A stretch of 64,000 nucleotides of DNA from Streptomyces sp. SLBN-31 (GTDB lineage: Bacteria > Actinomycetota > Actinomycetes > Streptomycetales > Streptomycetaceae). The stretch spans positions 2,046,001 to 2,110,000 of the forward strand of contig NZ_VFNC01000002.1 in the NCBI RefSeq assembly GCF_006715395.1, given 5' to 3'. The translations under genes were made by a program, and so were the position numbers. The notes beneath the pieces are model-generated. The model saw only the letters and a list, made by a program, of their open reading frames with translations, made no database searches and had not been told where the DNA came from. Of this stretch, positions 55,670 to 64,000 are shown in pieces (position 1 is the first letter of the stretch; each line of letters opens with the position of its first letter).

Positions 55670-56709
55670 AGCTGGGCCGTCCTCCGCCGTCGTACCAGAA
55701 AGATGAAGACCGGCCCGCCGACGAGGGCGGTGATGATGCCGACCTGGAGCTCCGCGGGGCGGGCGACGACCCGGCCGACGACATCGGCGCCGAGCAGCAG
55801 CCCGGGCGACAGGATCGTCGCGTACGGCAGGATCCAGCGCAGGTCGGGGCCGGTGAAGGACCGTACGGCGTGCGGGACCATCAGCCCGACGAACGCGATC
55901 GGCCCGCACGCGGCCGTCGCCGCCCCGCACAGCACGGTCGCCGCCAGCATGGACAGCGCCCGCGTGCGGTTGAGGTCGGCGCCGAGGGCCCTGGCGGTGT
56001 CGTCGCCCATGGCCACGGCGTTCAGGGGCCGGGCGAGGCCGAGGGCGAGCAGCGTGCCGGTCACGAAGAACGGCAGCACCTGCGCGATCGTCGAGTCGGT
56101 CGCCGAGGACAGCGAACCCACCGTCCAGAAACGCATCTTGCCCAGCGCCGCCTGGTCGGTGATCATCACGGCCTGCAGATAGCCGTAGAGCGCGGCGCTG
56201 ATCGCGGTGCCGGCGAGCGCGAGCCGCACCGGTGTGGCACCCCGGCTGCCGCCCAGGAACCAGACGAGCGCCCCGACCGCCGCGGCCCCGAGGAACGCGA
56301 ACCACACATAGCCGCTGAGGCTGGTGACACCGAGGTAGGTGATCGCCGTGACGACCGCGGCCGACGCGCCGGCGTTGATGCCGAGCAGCCCGGGGTCGGC
56401 CAGCGGATTGCGGGTGAGCGCCTGGAGCACGGCCCCGGACAGGCCGAGCGCGGCTCCGGCGAGCAGTCCGAGGACGGTGCGCGAGAGCCGCTCGTCGACG
56501 ACCACGTCCCCGTAGGTCCCGGTGTCCTGGAACAGGCCGTGCCACACCTGCCCCACGGACAGCCCTTTCGCCCCGATCGCGATGCTCGCCAAGGCGACGA
56601 GCAGCAGGACCAGGACGGCGGCCAGGAGCCCAAAGGCACGTATCGCCCGGCGGGTTGGGGGCGCGGGGGCGGTCTCCGCGCGCTGTTCGGGGGGACTGTC
56701 GACCAACAC
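55666..56709 (-). CDS. iron-siderophore ABC transporter permease (FecCD family), first subunit
   Basis: 347 residues. ERLSRTVLGLLAGAALGLSGAVLQALTRNPLADPGLLGINAGA and GPIAFVGLMVPHAVRSF are standard FecCD motifs; the second copy in the operon has the matching blocks, so the two are paralogous partners. The start is GTG at 56709; no ribosome site is visible because an iron box occupies the bases immediately upstream, so the mRNA may be leaderless or nearly so. There is no substrate-binding-protein gene in this operon. Confidence 0.93.
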   Translation of the reverse strand: MLVDSPPEQRAETAPAPPTRRAIRAFGLLAAVLVLLLVALASIAIGAKGLSVGQVWHGLFQDTGTYGDVVVDERLSRTVLGLLAGAALGLSGAVLQALTRNPLADPGLLGINAGASAAVVTAITYLGVTSLSGYVWFAFLGAAAVGALVWFLGGSRGATPVRLALAGTAISAALYGYLQAVMITDQAALGKMRFWTVGSLSSATDSTIAQVLPFFVTGTLLALGLARPLNAVAMGDDTARALGADLNRTRALSMLAATVLCGAATAACGPIAFVGLMVPHAVRSFTGPDLRWILPYATILSPGLLLGADVVGRVVARPAELQVGIITALVGGPVFIFLVRRRRTAQL

Positions 56710-56713
56710 GAGG

Positions 56714-56732
56714 TTAGGTTAGCCTACCCTCG
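56714..56732 (-). promoter_or_regulatory. DmdR1/DtxR-type iron box
   Basis: TTAGGTTAGCCTACCCTCG closely resembles the actinobacterial iron-box consensus (TTAGGTTAGGCTCACCTAA). It abuts the first codon of the siderophore permease operon, predicting repression by iron-loaded DmdR1. Confidence 0.88.
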
Positions 56733-56750
56733 CATCGCCGATCGATTCCC

Positions 56751-56780
56751 GGTGCTTCCGGGTGCTTCCCGGTGCTGCCG
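56751..56780. repeat. 10-bp tandem repeat upstream of the iron box
   Basis: Three consecutive 10-bp units, GGTGCTTCCG, GGTGCTTCCC and GGTGCTGCCG, and a partial fourth (GTGCT) run up to the HAD gene stop. They lie on the promoter side of the iron box. Confidence 0.8.
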
Positions 56781-56784
56781 GTGC

Positions 56785-57813
56785 TCAGAACCCCAGCCGC
56801 GCCAGCGCCTTCCCCGAGTCCAGTTCGCAGACACCGTCCCCGGCCGCCGTCCAGGCCGCCGCGCACAGCGCCCGCAGCCCGTCCAGCGCCTCGCCCGCTC
56901 CGTCCAGTTCGAGCCGCTCCTCACCGGCGACAGCGGTCCAACCCCCGCACCGGAAGCCGCCGTCCGCCTCCCCTACCTCCGGCTGGCCCGTCAGCAGCCC
57001 GCGCAGATCGGCGTCGACATACGTCGGCCGGTGCTGCGGCGGCGCGGCCAGGAGCTGGGCGCCGTCGGTGACGCCGGTCAGGACGAGCAGCGAGTCGACC
57101 TCGCCGTTGAACGCCCCCTCGATGTCCGTGTCCAGCCGGTCCCCGACCACCAGCGGCCGCTCGGCGCCGGTCCGCAGGATGGTCTCCCGGTGCATGGGGG
57201 GCAACGGCTTGCCCGCCACCTGCGGTTCGGCGCCGGTCGCGATGCGCACGACCTCCACCGCCGCGCCGTTGCCCGGCGCGATCCCGCGGGCGCTCGGAAT
57301 CGTCAGGTCGGTGTTGGAGGCGTACCAGGGCAGTCCGCGCGCGACGGCGTAGGCGGCCTCGGCGAACCGTCCCCACGGCAACTCGGGGCCGCCGTACCCC
57401 TGCACGACCGCCGCCGGATCGTCGTCCGCCGACTCGACGGGCTCCAGCCCGCGCTCCCGCAACGCGACCCGCAGGCCCTCCCCACCGATCACCAGCACCC
57501 GCGCTCCCGCCGGCATCTGCTCGCTGATCAGCCGCGCCACCGCCTGCGCGGAGGTGATGACGTCGTCGGCGCCCGTCGGTATCCCCAACTCGGTCAAGTG
57601 GGCGGCCACCGAGTCCGGGGTCCGCAGCGCGTTGTTGGTGACGTAGGCGAGATGCATCCCGCCGTCGCGAGCGGTCGCCAGCGACTCGACCGCGTGCACA
57701 ATGGCGTTGCCGCCCGCGTACACCACACCGTCCAGGTCGAGCAGCGCCGTGTCGTACGCCTCGCTCAGGGCCCGCTCACTGCCCGCGGGACTCGTCCTGA
57801 CGCTCTGGCTCAT
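56785..57813 (-). CDS. HAD-IIA phosphatase (glycerol-3-phosphate phosphatase-like)
   Basis: 342 residues. HAD motif I DTALLDLDGVVYAGG (DxDGVxY), motif II YVTNNALRTP, and motif III/IV region GKPLPPMHRETILRTGAERPLVVGDRLDTDIEGAFNGEVDSLLVLTGVT. The NagD/HAD-IIA cap and the gene order beside tlyA/recN match M. tuberculosis Rv1692, reported as a glycerol-3-phosphate phosphatase (from memory). The C-terminal ~70 residues form an extra domain. ATG at 57813 follows GAGGAG. Confidence 0.9.
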   Translation of the reverse strand: MSQSVRTSPAGSERALSEAYDTALLDLDGVVYAGGNAIVHAVESLATARDGGMHLAYVTNNALRTPDSVAAHLTELGIPTGADDVITSAQAVARLISEQMPAGARVLVIGGEGLRVALRERGLEPVESADDDPAAVVQGYGGPELPWGRFAEAAYAVARGLPWYASNTDLTIPSARGIAPGNGAAVEVVRIATGAEPQVAGKPLPPMHRETILRTGAERPLVVGDRLDTDIEGAFNGEVDSLLVLTGVTDGAQLLAAPPQHRPTYVDADLRGLLTGQPEVGEADGGFRCGGWTAVAGEERLELDGAGEALDGLRALCAAAWTAAGDGVCELDSGKALARLGF

Positions 57814-57885
57814 TCCGCATCGCTCCTCGTTCGACGGCTTTCCCCCGATCATCCCTCATGCCACCGACACACGTACGATGCCGGG

Positions 57886-59178
57886 ATGAACACAGCAGGT
57901 CACTCGGAAGCAACGGCGCGCCGAGGCCTGGAACTCATCCCGTTCCGAGGCCTTCGCTACGACCCCGACCGGGTCGGCAGCCTCTCCGCCGTGACGTCCC
58001 CGCCGTACGACGTCGTCGTACGACCCGACGGCCTGCACCACCTCCAGGACTCCGACCCCTACAACATCGTCCGGCTGATCCTCCCGCAGGCCCCCACCCC
58101 CACCGACCGCAACGAACAGGCGTCGGACACCCTGCGCCGCTGGCAGGCCGAGGGCGTCCTGACCACCGACCCCGAACCGGGCCTGTACGTCTACGAACAG
58201 CGGCACGCCGACGGCATGCTGCAGCGCGGCATCATCGGCGCCCTGCGCGTCTCGGATCCCGCGGAGGGCGTGGTCCTGCCGCACGAGGACGTCATGCCGC
58301 ACGTGGTCGCCGACCGCGCGGCCCTGATGCGCGCCACCTCCGCGAACCTGGAGCCCCTGCTCCTGACCTACCGCGGCAACGGCTCGACGGCCACCACGGC
58401 CGAGGTGGTGGAACGCCTCGCCGGCAAGCCCCCGCTGCTGTCCACCACCACCGAGGACGGCTACAACCACCGTCTGTGGTCGGTCACCGACCCGTCCGAC
58501 GTGACCGGCATCCAGTCAGAACTGGCCCGGCACCAGGCCCTGATCGCCGACGGCCACCACCGCTGGGCGACCTACCGCCGTCTACGCGCGGAGCACCCCT
58601 CCCCCAGCCCCTGGGACTACGGCCTGGTCCTCCTGGTCGACACCGCCCGCTACCCGCTGCGCGTCCGCGCCATCCACCGCCTCCTGCACGCCCTCCCGGT
58701 CGCGGACGCGCTGACCGCCGTGGAAGGCCTGTTCCGGGTACGACGGCTCGACGTACCGCTGGCCGAGGCGCTGGAGGTACTCGCCGACGCCGCCTGCGCG
58801 GGCAACGCCTTCCTCCTGGCCGGCGACGGCGCCTTCCACCTGCTGGACCACCCGGACGCGGACCTCCTGGCCCGCACGATCCCCGCCGACCGTCCCGCGG
58901 CCTGGCGCACGCTCGACGCCACGGTCCTGCACGCCACTCTCCTCGACCATGTGTGGCGCATCCCGGAGGACTCGCCGGCCCACATCGCCTACATCCACGA
59001 CACGGCGGCGACGGTCGCCAAGGCGGAACACGACGGCGGTACGGCGGTACTGATGCATCCCGTCCGCGAGGAGGTCGTCCGCGACCTGGCCCGGCAGGGC
59101 GTCACGATGCCCCGCAAGTCGACGTCGTTCGGCCCGAAACCCGCCTCGGGCCTGGTGCTGCGCGCGCTGGAGCCCTGA
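57886..59178 (+). CDS. DUF1015-family protein
   Basis: 430 residues. PFRGLRYDPDRVGSLSAVTSPPYDVV at the start, DPYNIVRLILP, YVYEQRH, LIADGHHRWATYRRLR and the late KPASGLVLRALEP are DUF1015 signatures; the GHHRW block suggests a nucleotide- or phosphate-binding site, and archaeal relatives include a serine kinase. Its role here is unknown. ATG at 57886 lies in a 72-bp gap divergent from the HAD gene; the ribosome site is weak. Confidence 0.9.
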   Translation: MNTAGHSEATARRGLELIPFRGLRYDPDRVGSLSAVTSPPYDVVVRPDGLHHLQDSDPYNIVRLILPQAPTPTDRNEQASDTLRRWQAEGVLTTDPEPGLYVYEQRHADGMLQRGIIGALRVSDPAEGVVLPHEDVMPHVVADRAALMRATSANLEPLLLTYRGNGSTATTAEVVERLAGKPPLLSTTTEDGYNHRLWSVTDPSDVTGIQSELARHQALIADGHHRWATYRRLRAEHPSPSPWDYGLVLLVDTARYPLRVRAIHRLLHALPVADALTAVEGLFRVRRLDVPLAEALEVLADAACAGNAFLLAGDGAFHLLDHPDADLLARTIPADRPAAWRTLDATVLHATLLDHVWRIPEDSPAHIAYIHDTAATVAKAEHDGGTAVLMHPVREEVVRDLARQGVTMPRKSTSFGPKPASGLVLRALEP

Positions 59179-59185
59179 TACGCGA

Positions 59186-59216
59186 AAGGGGCGGGACCGC
59201 AGCGGTCCCGCCCCTT
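59186..59216. terminator. bidirectional terminator between the DUF1015 and repeat-protein genes
   Basis: 13-bp perfect arms AAGGGGCGGGACC / GGTCCCGCCCCTT with a GCAGC loop, between convergent genes. Confidence 0.92.
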
Positions 59217-59224
59217 CGCACAGG

Positions 59225-61210
59225 TCAGTCCTTGTCGTCCTCGTCGACCTCGACGCGCTCCGCGGCACCCTCGTCCGGGTCGCCGCTGTCGTCACTGTCG
59301 TCGCTGTCGTCGAAGGCATCGACGAACTCGACACCGTCCAGCTCAGCGAGCCGGTCCGAAGCGTCCGTGCTGCCGTCCCGGTCGGCCTCGACGGTCTTCG
59401 CGAACCACTCGCGTGCCTCGCCCTCACGGCCGGCGGCGAGCAGCGCGTCGGCGTAGGCGTACCTGAGCCTCGCGGTCCACGGCTGGACGGAGTTGGAGGC
59501 GAGCTCCGGGCTCTGCAGCGTCACGATGGCCGCGTCGAGCTGACCCATGTCACGCCGGGCGCCGGCCGCGACGAGCCGCATCTCGACCTGCCCCGCCTTG
59601 TCGAGCTTGTGCACCTCGGGCGCCCCGGCCATGTCCAGCGCCTTCTCGGGCCGCCCGAGCCCACGCTCGCAGTCGGCCATGACGGGCCACAGCTCCGCAC
59701 TGCCGGTCATCCGCCGAGCGGCCCGGAACTCGGCGAGCGCCTCGGAGTACTTCTGGTTCGCGTACGCCGCGAATCCGGCCGCCTCTCGTACGGCGGCCAC
59801 GCGCGACGCCAGCCGCAGGGCCACCTTGGAGTAGCCGTACGCGCCCTCGGGGTCCTCGTCGATGAGCCTGGCGACCATCACCAGGTTCTTGGCGACGTCC
59901 TCGGCGAGCGTCTTCGGCAGGCTCTGCAGCTCCTGGCGTACGTCCTTGTCGATCTCATCGCCGGTGACGTCCTCGGGGATCGGCAGCCGCTTGATGGGCT
60001 CCCTGTCCCCACGGTCCCGGTCCCGCTCGTCGCGGAAACGCCCGCCACCACGGCGGTCGTCACGGCGGTCGGCCCCCCGGTCGTCACGGCGGTCGTCGCG
60101 GCCGCGGAAGCCACCGGGGCGCCCACCGCGGTCGTCCCTACGGTCGTCCCGGCCACGGAAGCCACCGGGCCGGCTGCCGCGGTCGTCACGGCCACGGAAC
60201 CCACCGCGGTCACCGCGGTTGTCGTCGCGCCGGCCGTACCCGCCGCGGTCGCCGTCCCTGCGCTCGCCACGGTCGTCACGGCGGTCATCACGCCGGTCGT
60301 CCCGGCGGAAGGCCGGACGGTCACCGCGGTCGTCCCGGCGGAAGGCCGGACGGTCACCGCGGTCGTCCCGGCGGAAGGCCGGACGGTCACCGCGGTCGTC
60401 CCGGCGGAAGGCCGGACGGTCACCGCGGTCGTCCCGGCGGAAGGCCGGACGGTCACCGCGGTCGTCCCGGCGGAAGGCCGGACGGTCGTCCCGGTCGTCC
60501 CGGCGCGGCCCGCGGTCACGGTCGTCACGCTGGAACGCGGGACGGGAACCACGATCACGGTCGTCACGACGATCATCACGCTGGCCGTACCCGCCACCAC
60601 GGTTGTCGTCCCGACGGAAGCCACCACGGTCGTCGCGGCGGTCGTCGCGCCGGTCATCGCGGCGGAAGGCCGGACGGTCGCCCCGGTCGTCCCGGCGGAA
60701 CCCGCCGCGGTCGTCGCCGCGTCGGTCGTCACGTCGGCCGTAGCCGCCACCACGGTTGTCGTCACGGCGGTTGTCGCCACCACGGTTGTCGTCACGACGG
60801 AAGCCACCGCGGTCGTCGCGCCGGTCATCGCGGCGGAAGGCCGGACGGTCGCCCCGGTCGTCCCGGCGCGGCCCACGGTCACGGTCGTCACGCTGGAACG
60901 CGGGACGGGAACCACGATCACGGTCGTCACGACGATCATCACGCCGGCCGTACCCGCCACCACGGTTGTCATCGCGGCGGAAACCGCCACGGTCACTGTC
61001 ACGACGCTCACCGCGGTCGTCGCCGCGTCGGTCGTCGCGCCGGGCGTACCCGCCGCCACGGCTGTCGTCACGGCGGAAGCCACCACGGTCGGAGCCACCA
61101 CGGTCACCGCGGTCGGAGCCGCCGCGGTAACCACCACGGCCGCCCCGGTCGCCACTGTCCCGTCGCCGCTGGTCGCGCTCCGGTCGGTCGTCGGGAGAGT
61201 TGGTGGACAT
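59225..61210 (-). CDS. Arg/Asp/Gly-rich low-complexity repeat protein with C-terminal TPR-like domain
   Basis: 661 residues. Residues ~15-400 consist almost only of Arg, Asp and Gly with scattered Phe, Tyr, Pro, Ser: GGFRRDD, GGYGRRDD, RGDRPAFRRDD and SRPAFQRDDRDRGPRRDD units. The C-terminal ~260 residues are ordered, starting EPIKRLPIPEDVTGDEIDKDVRQELQSL, with TPR-like helix pairs (KYSEALAEFRAARRMTGSAELWPVMADCERGLGRPEKALDMA) and an acidic tail. ATG at 61210 follows AGGAG. Shorter relatives occur in actinobacteria, next to tlyA/HAD genes (Rv1691 position, from memory). The composition suggests RNA binding or condensate formation near ribosome-related genes; this is inference. Confidence 0.85.
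   Translation of the reverse strand: MSTNSPDDRPERDQRRRDSGDRGGRGGYRGGSDRGDRGGSDRGGFRRDDSRGGGYARRDDRRGDDRGERRDSDRGGFRRDDNRGGGYGRRDDRRDDRDRGSRPAFQRDDRDRGPRRDDRGDRPAFRRDDRRDDRGGFRRDDNRGGDNRRDDNRGGGYGRRDDRRGDDRGGFRRDDRGDRPAFRRDDRRDDRRDDRGGFRRDDNRGGGYGQRDDRRDDRDRGSRPAFQRDDRDRGPRRDDRDDRPAFRRDDRGDRPAFRRDDRGDRPAFRRDDRGDRPAFRRDDRGDRPAFRRDDRGDRPAFRRDDRRDDRRDDRGERRDGDRGGYGRRDDNRGDRGGFRGRDDRGSRPGGFRGRDDRRDDRGGRPGGFRGRDDRRDDRGADRRDDRRGGGRFRDERDRDRGDREPIKRLPIPEDVTGDEIDKDVRQELQSLPKTLAEDVAKNLVMVARLIDEDPEGAYGYSKVALRLASRVAAVREAAGFAAYANQKYSEALAEFRAARRMTGSAELWPVMADCERGLGRPEKALDMAGAPEVHKLDKAGQVEMRLVAAGARRDMGQLDAAIVTLQSPELASNSVQPWTARLRYAYADALLAAGREGEAREWFAKTVEADRDGSTDASDRLAELDGVEFVDAFDDSDDSDDSGDPDEGAAERVEVDEDDKD
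60301..60487 (-). repeat. 33-bp coding tandem repeat (five full units plus 22 bp)
   Basis: Five identical 33-bp units (60301-60465) followed by a 22-bp partial sixth, encoding RGDRPAFRRDD in frame. No sequence differences between the full units were seen, which indicates recent expansion or gene conversion. Confidence 0.95.
60490..60970 (-). repeat. 118-bp coding duplication
   Basis: 60490-60607 and 60853-60970 match over 118 bp with two mismatches by eye, offset 363 bp (121 codons, in frame). Both encode the GGYG-RDDRRDDRDRGSRPAF-QRDDRDRGPRR block. Confidence 0.9.
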
Positions 61211-61255
61211 GGGTGACTCCTGTCTTCGGTACCGCAAACATTGTAAAAACGAAAA

Positions 61256-61292
61256 GACCCCTGGTCCCAGCTGAACGCTGGGACCAGGGGTC
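61256..61292 (-). terminator. rRNA operon terminator
   Basis: 16-bp perfect arms GACCCCTGGTCCCAGC / GCTGGGACCAGGGGTC with a 5-nt loop, followed on the leftward strand by TTTTCGTTTTT: a classic intrinsic terminator 13 bp beyond the 5S gene. Confidence 0.96.
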
Positions 61293-61304
61293 CTTCCAAA
61301 GATT

Positions 61305-61423
61305 GTTCGGCGGCGTCCTACTCTCCCACAGGGTCCCCCCTGCAGTACCATCGGCGCTGTAAGGCTTAGCTTCCGGGTTCGAAATGTAACCGGGCGTTTC
61401 CCTCACGCTATAACCACCGAAAC
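61305..61423 (-). rRNA. 5S ribosomal RNA
   Basis: About 119 nt on the leftward strand. It starts GTTTCGGTGGTTATAGCGTG, contains the conserved CGAACCCGGAAGCTAAG loop and ends GACGCCGCCGAACA, whose ends pair to close helix I. This is a standard Streptomyces 5S. Ends are placed to within a few bases. Confidence 0.97.
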
Positions 61424-61527
61424 CCTAATGGTTTCGAGCGAACAAGCACACTTTTCTGTTATGCGTTCTGCTCTGTACCGGCAACGGTCGTTGCCTCAGA
61501 ACTAACACAGTGGACGCGAGCAACTGA
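61424..61527 (-). other. 23S-5S intergenic spacer
   Basis: About 104 bp of A/T-richer sequence between the two rRNAs, with no tRNA. It would contain processing stems that I did not resolve. Confidence 0.85.

Positions 61528-64000
<2,473 letters not shown>

Noticed and set aside
60301..60487. CRISPR-like array of 33-bp repeats
   Set aside because: The units are contiguous with no spacers, keep a reading frame, and lie inside a coding region without cas genes.
59609..61216. Long open frame on the + strand opposite the repeat protein (Val/Thr/Ala-rich)
   Set aside because: It is the antisense of the R/D/G repeats, has no ribosome site, and its composition follows directly from the repeat codons; the leftward frame has the ribosome site and a folded C-terminal domain.
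61424..61527. tRNA in the 23S-5S spacer
   Set aside because: No cloverleaf-like arms or TTCGA loop could be found.

Overview
The window is high-GC DNA with Streptomyces-type codon use, GTG/TTG starts, four-base start/stop overlaps and a streptogrisin-type protease. The gene families and their order point to the chromosomal core of a Streptomyces species. From memory rather than a search, the order from the Der GTPase to the HAD phosphatase resembles S. coelicolor SCO17xx and also an M. tuberculosis block (G3P phosphatase, tlyA, ppnK, recN, pyrG, NUDIX, parA, scpA, scpB, rluB, cmk, engA). I see no prophage, insertion sequence, CRISPR array or plasmid module.

Layout. 1-11.7 kb: two secreted streptogrisin-family proteases around an SPFH protein, a lone conservon-type GTPase, a DUF5685 protein with an extreme cysteine tail, a SepF-like division protein (sflA), an acyl-CoA dehydrogenase, a 14-helix MFS exporter, a GT-C membrane protein, a PAP2 phosphatase and a small I78 inhibitor. 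12-19.4 kb: a WYL regulator and a branched-chain-amino-acid-type ABC system, with binding protein and lipoprotein leftward and permease/ATPase genes rightward; the transporter is a 1051-residue LivH-LivM-LivG fusion plus a LivF with an altered P-loop. 19.4-26.3 kb: an Rpf/LysM cell-wall hydrolase, two Streptomyces-type hypothetical genes, then der, a PlsC-type acyltransferase, cmk, tyrA and aroH.

26.5-33 kb is the most accessory-looking stretch: a secreted protein with a DUF6529/Rieske pair, two related nucleotidyltransferases overlapping tail to tail, an ADP-ribosylglycohydrolase, an NrtR-type NUDIX regulator with a clear inverted repeat in its promoter, a DUF72 protein and a DinB/TIGR03086-like protein. 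33-37.7 kb: the chromosome-segregation operon parA - ribbon-helix-helix-like gene - scpA - scpB, then rluB. 38-44 kb: ald, an NB-ARC/TPR protein, an ADP-ribose pyrophosphatase and pyrG. 44.4-53.8 kb: a GH15 enzyme, a PucR regulator, a GT4 glycosyltransferase, recN, nadK, tlyA and small genes. 53.8-61.2 kb: an iron-siderophore ABC transporter under an iron box, a HAD phosphatase, a DUF1015 protein and a strikingly repetitive Arg/Asp/Gly-rich TPR protein.

The right end is a ribosomal RNA operon read leftward: 5S (61305-61423), its terminator, and most of 23S running off the edge; 16S would lie beyond 64000.

Most of the window is ordinary core genome. The items most worth a second look are the NrtR / ADP-ribosylglycohydrolase / paired nucleotidyltransferase module, the apparently asymmetric Liv-type ATPase pair, and the low-complexity repeat protein beside the rRNA operon.
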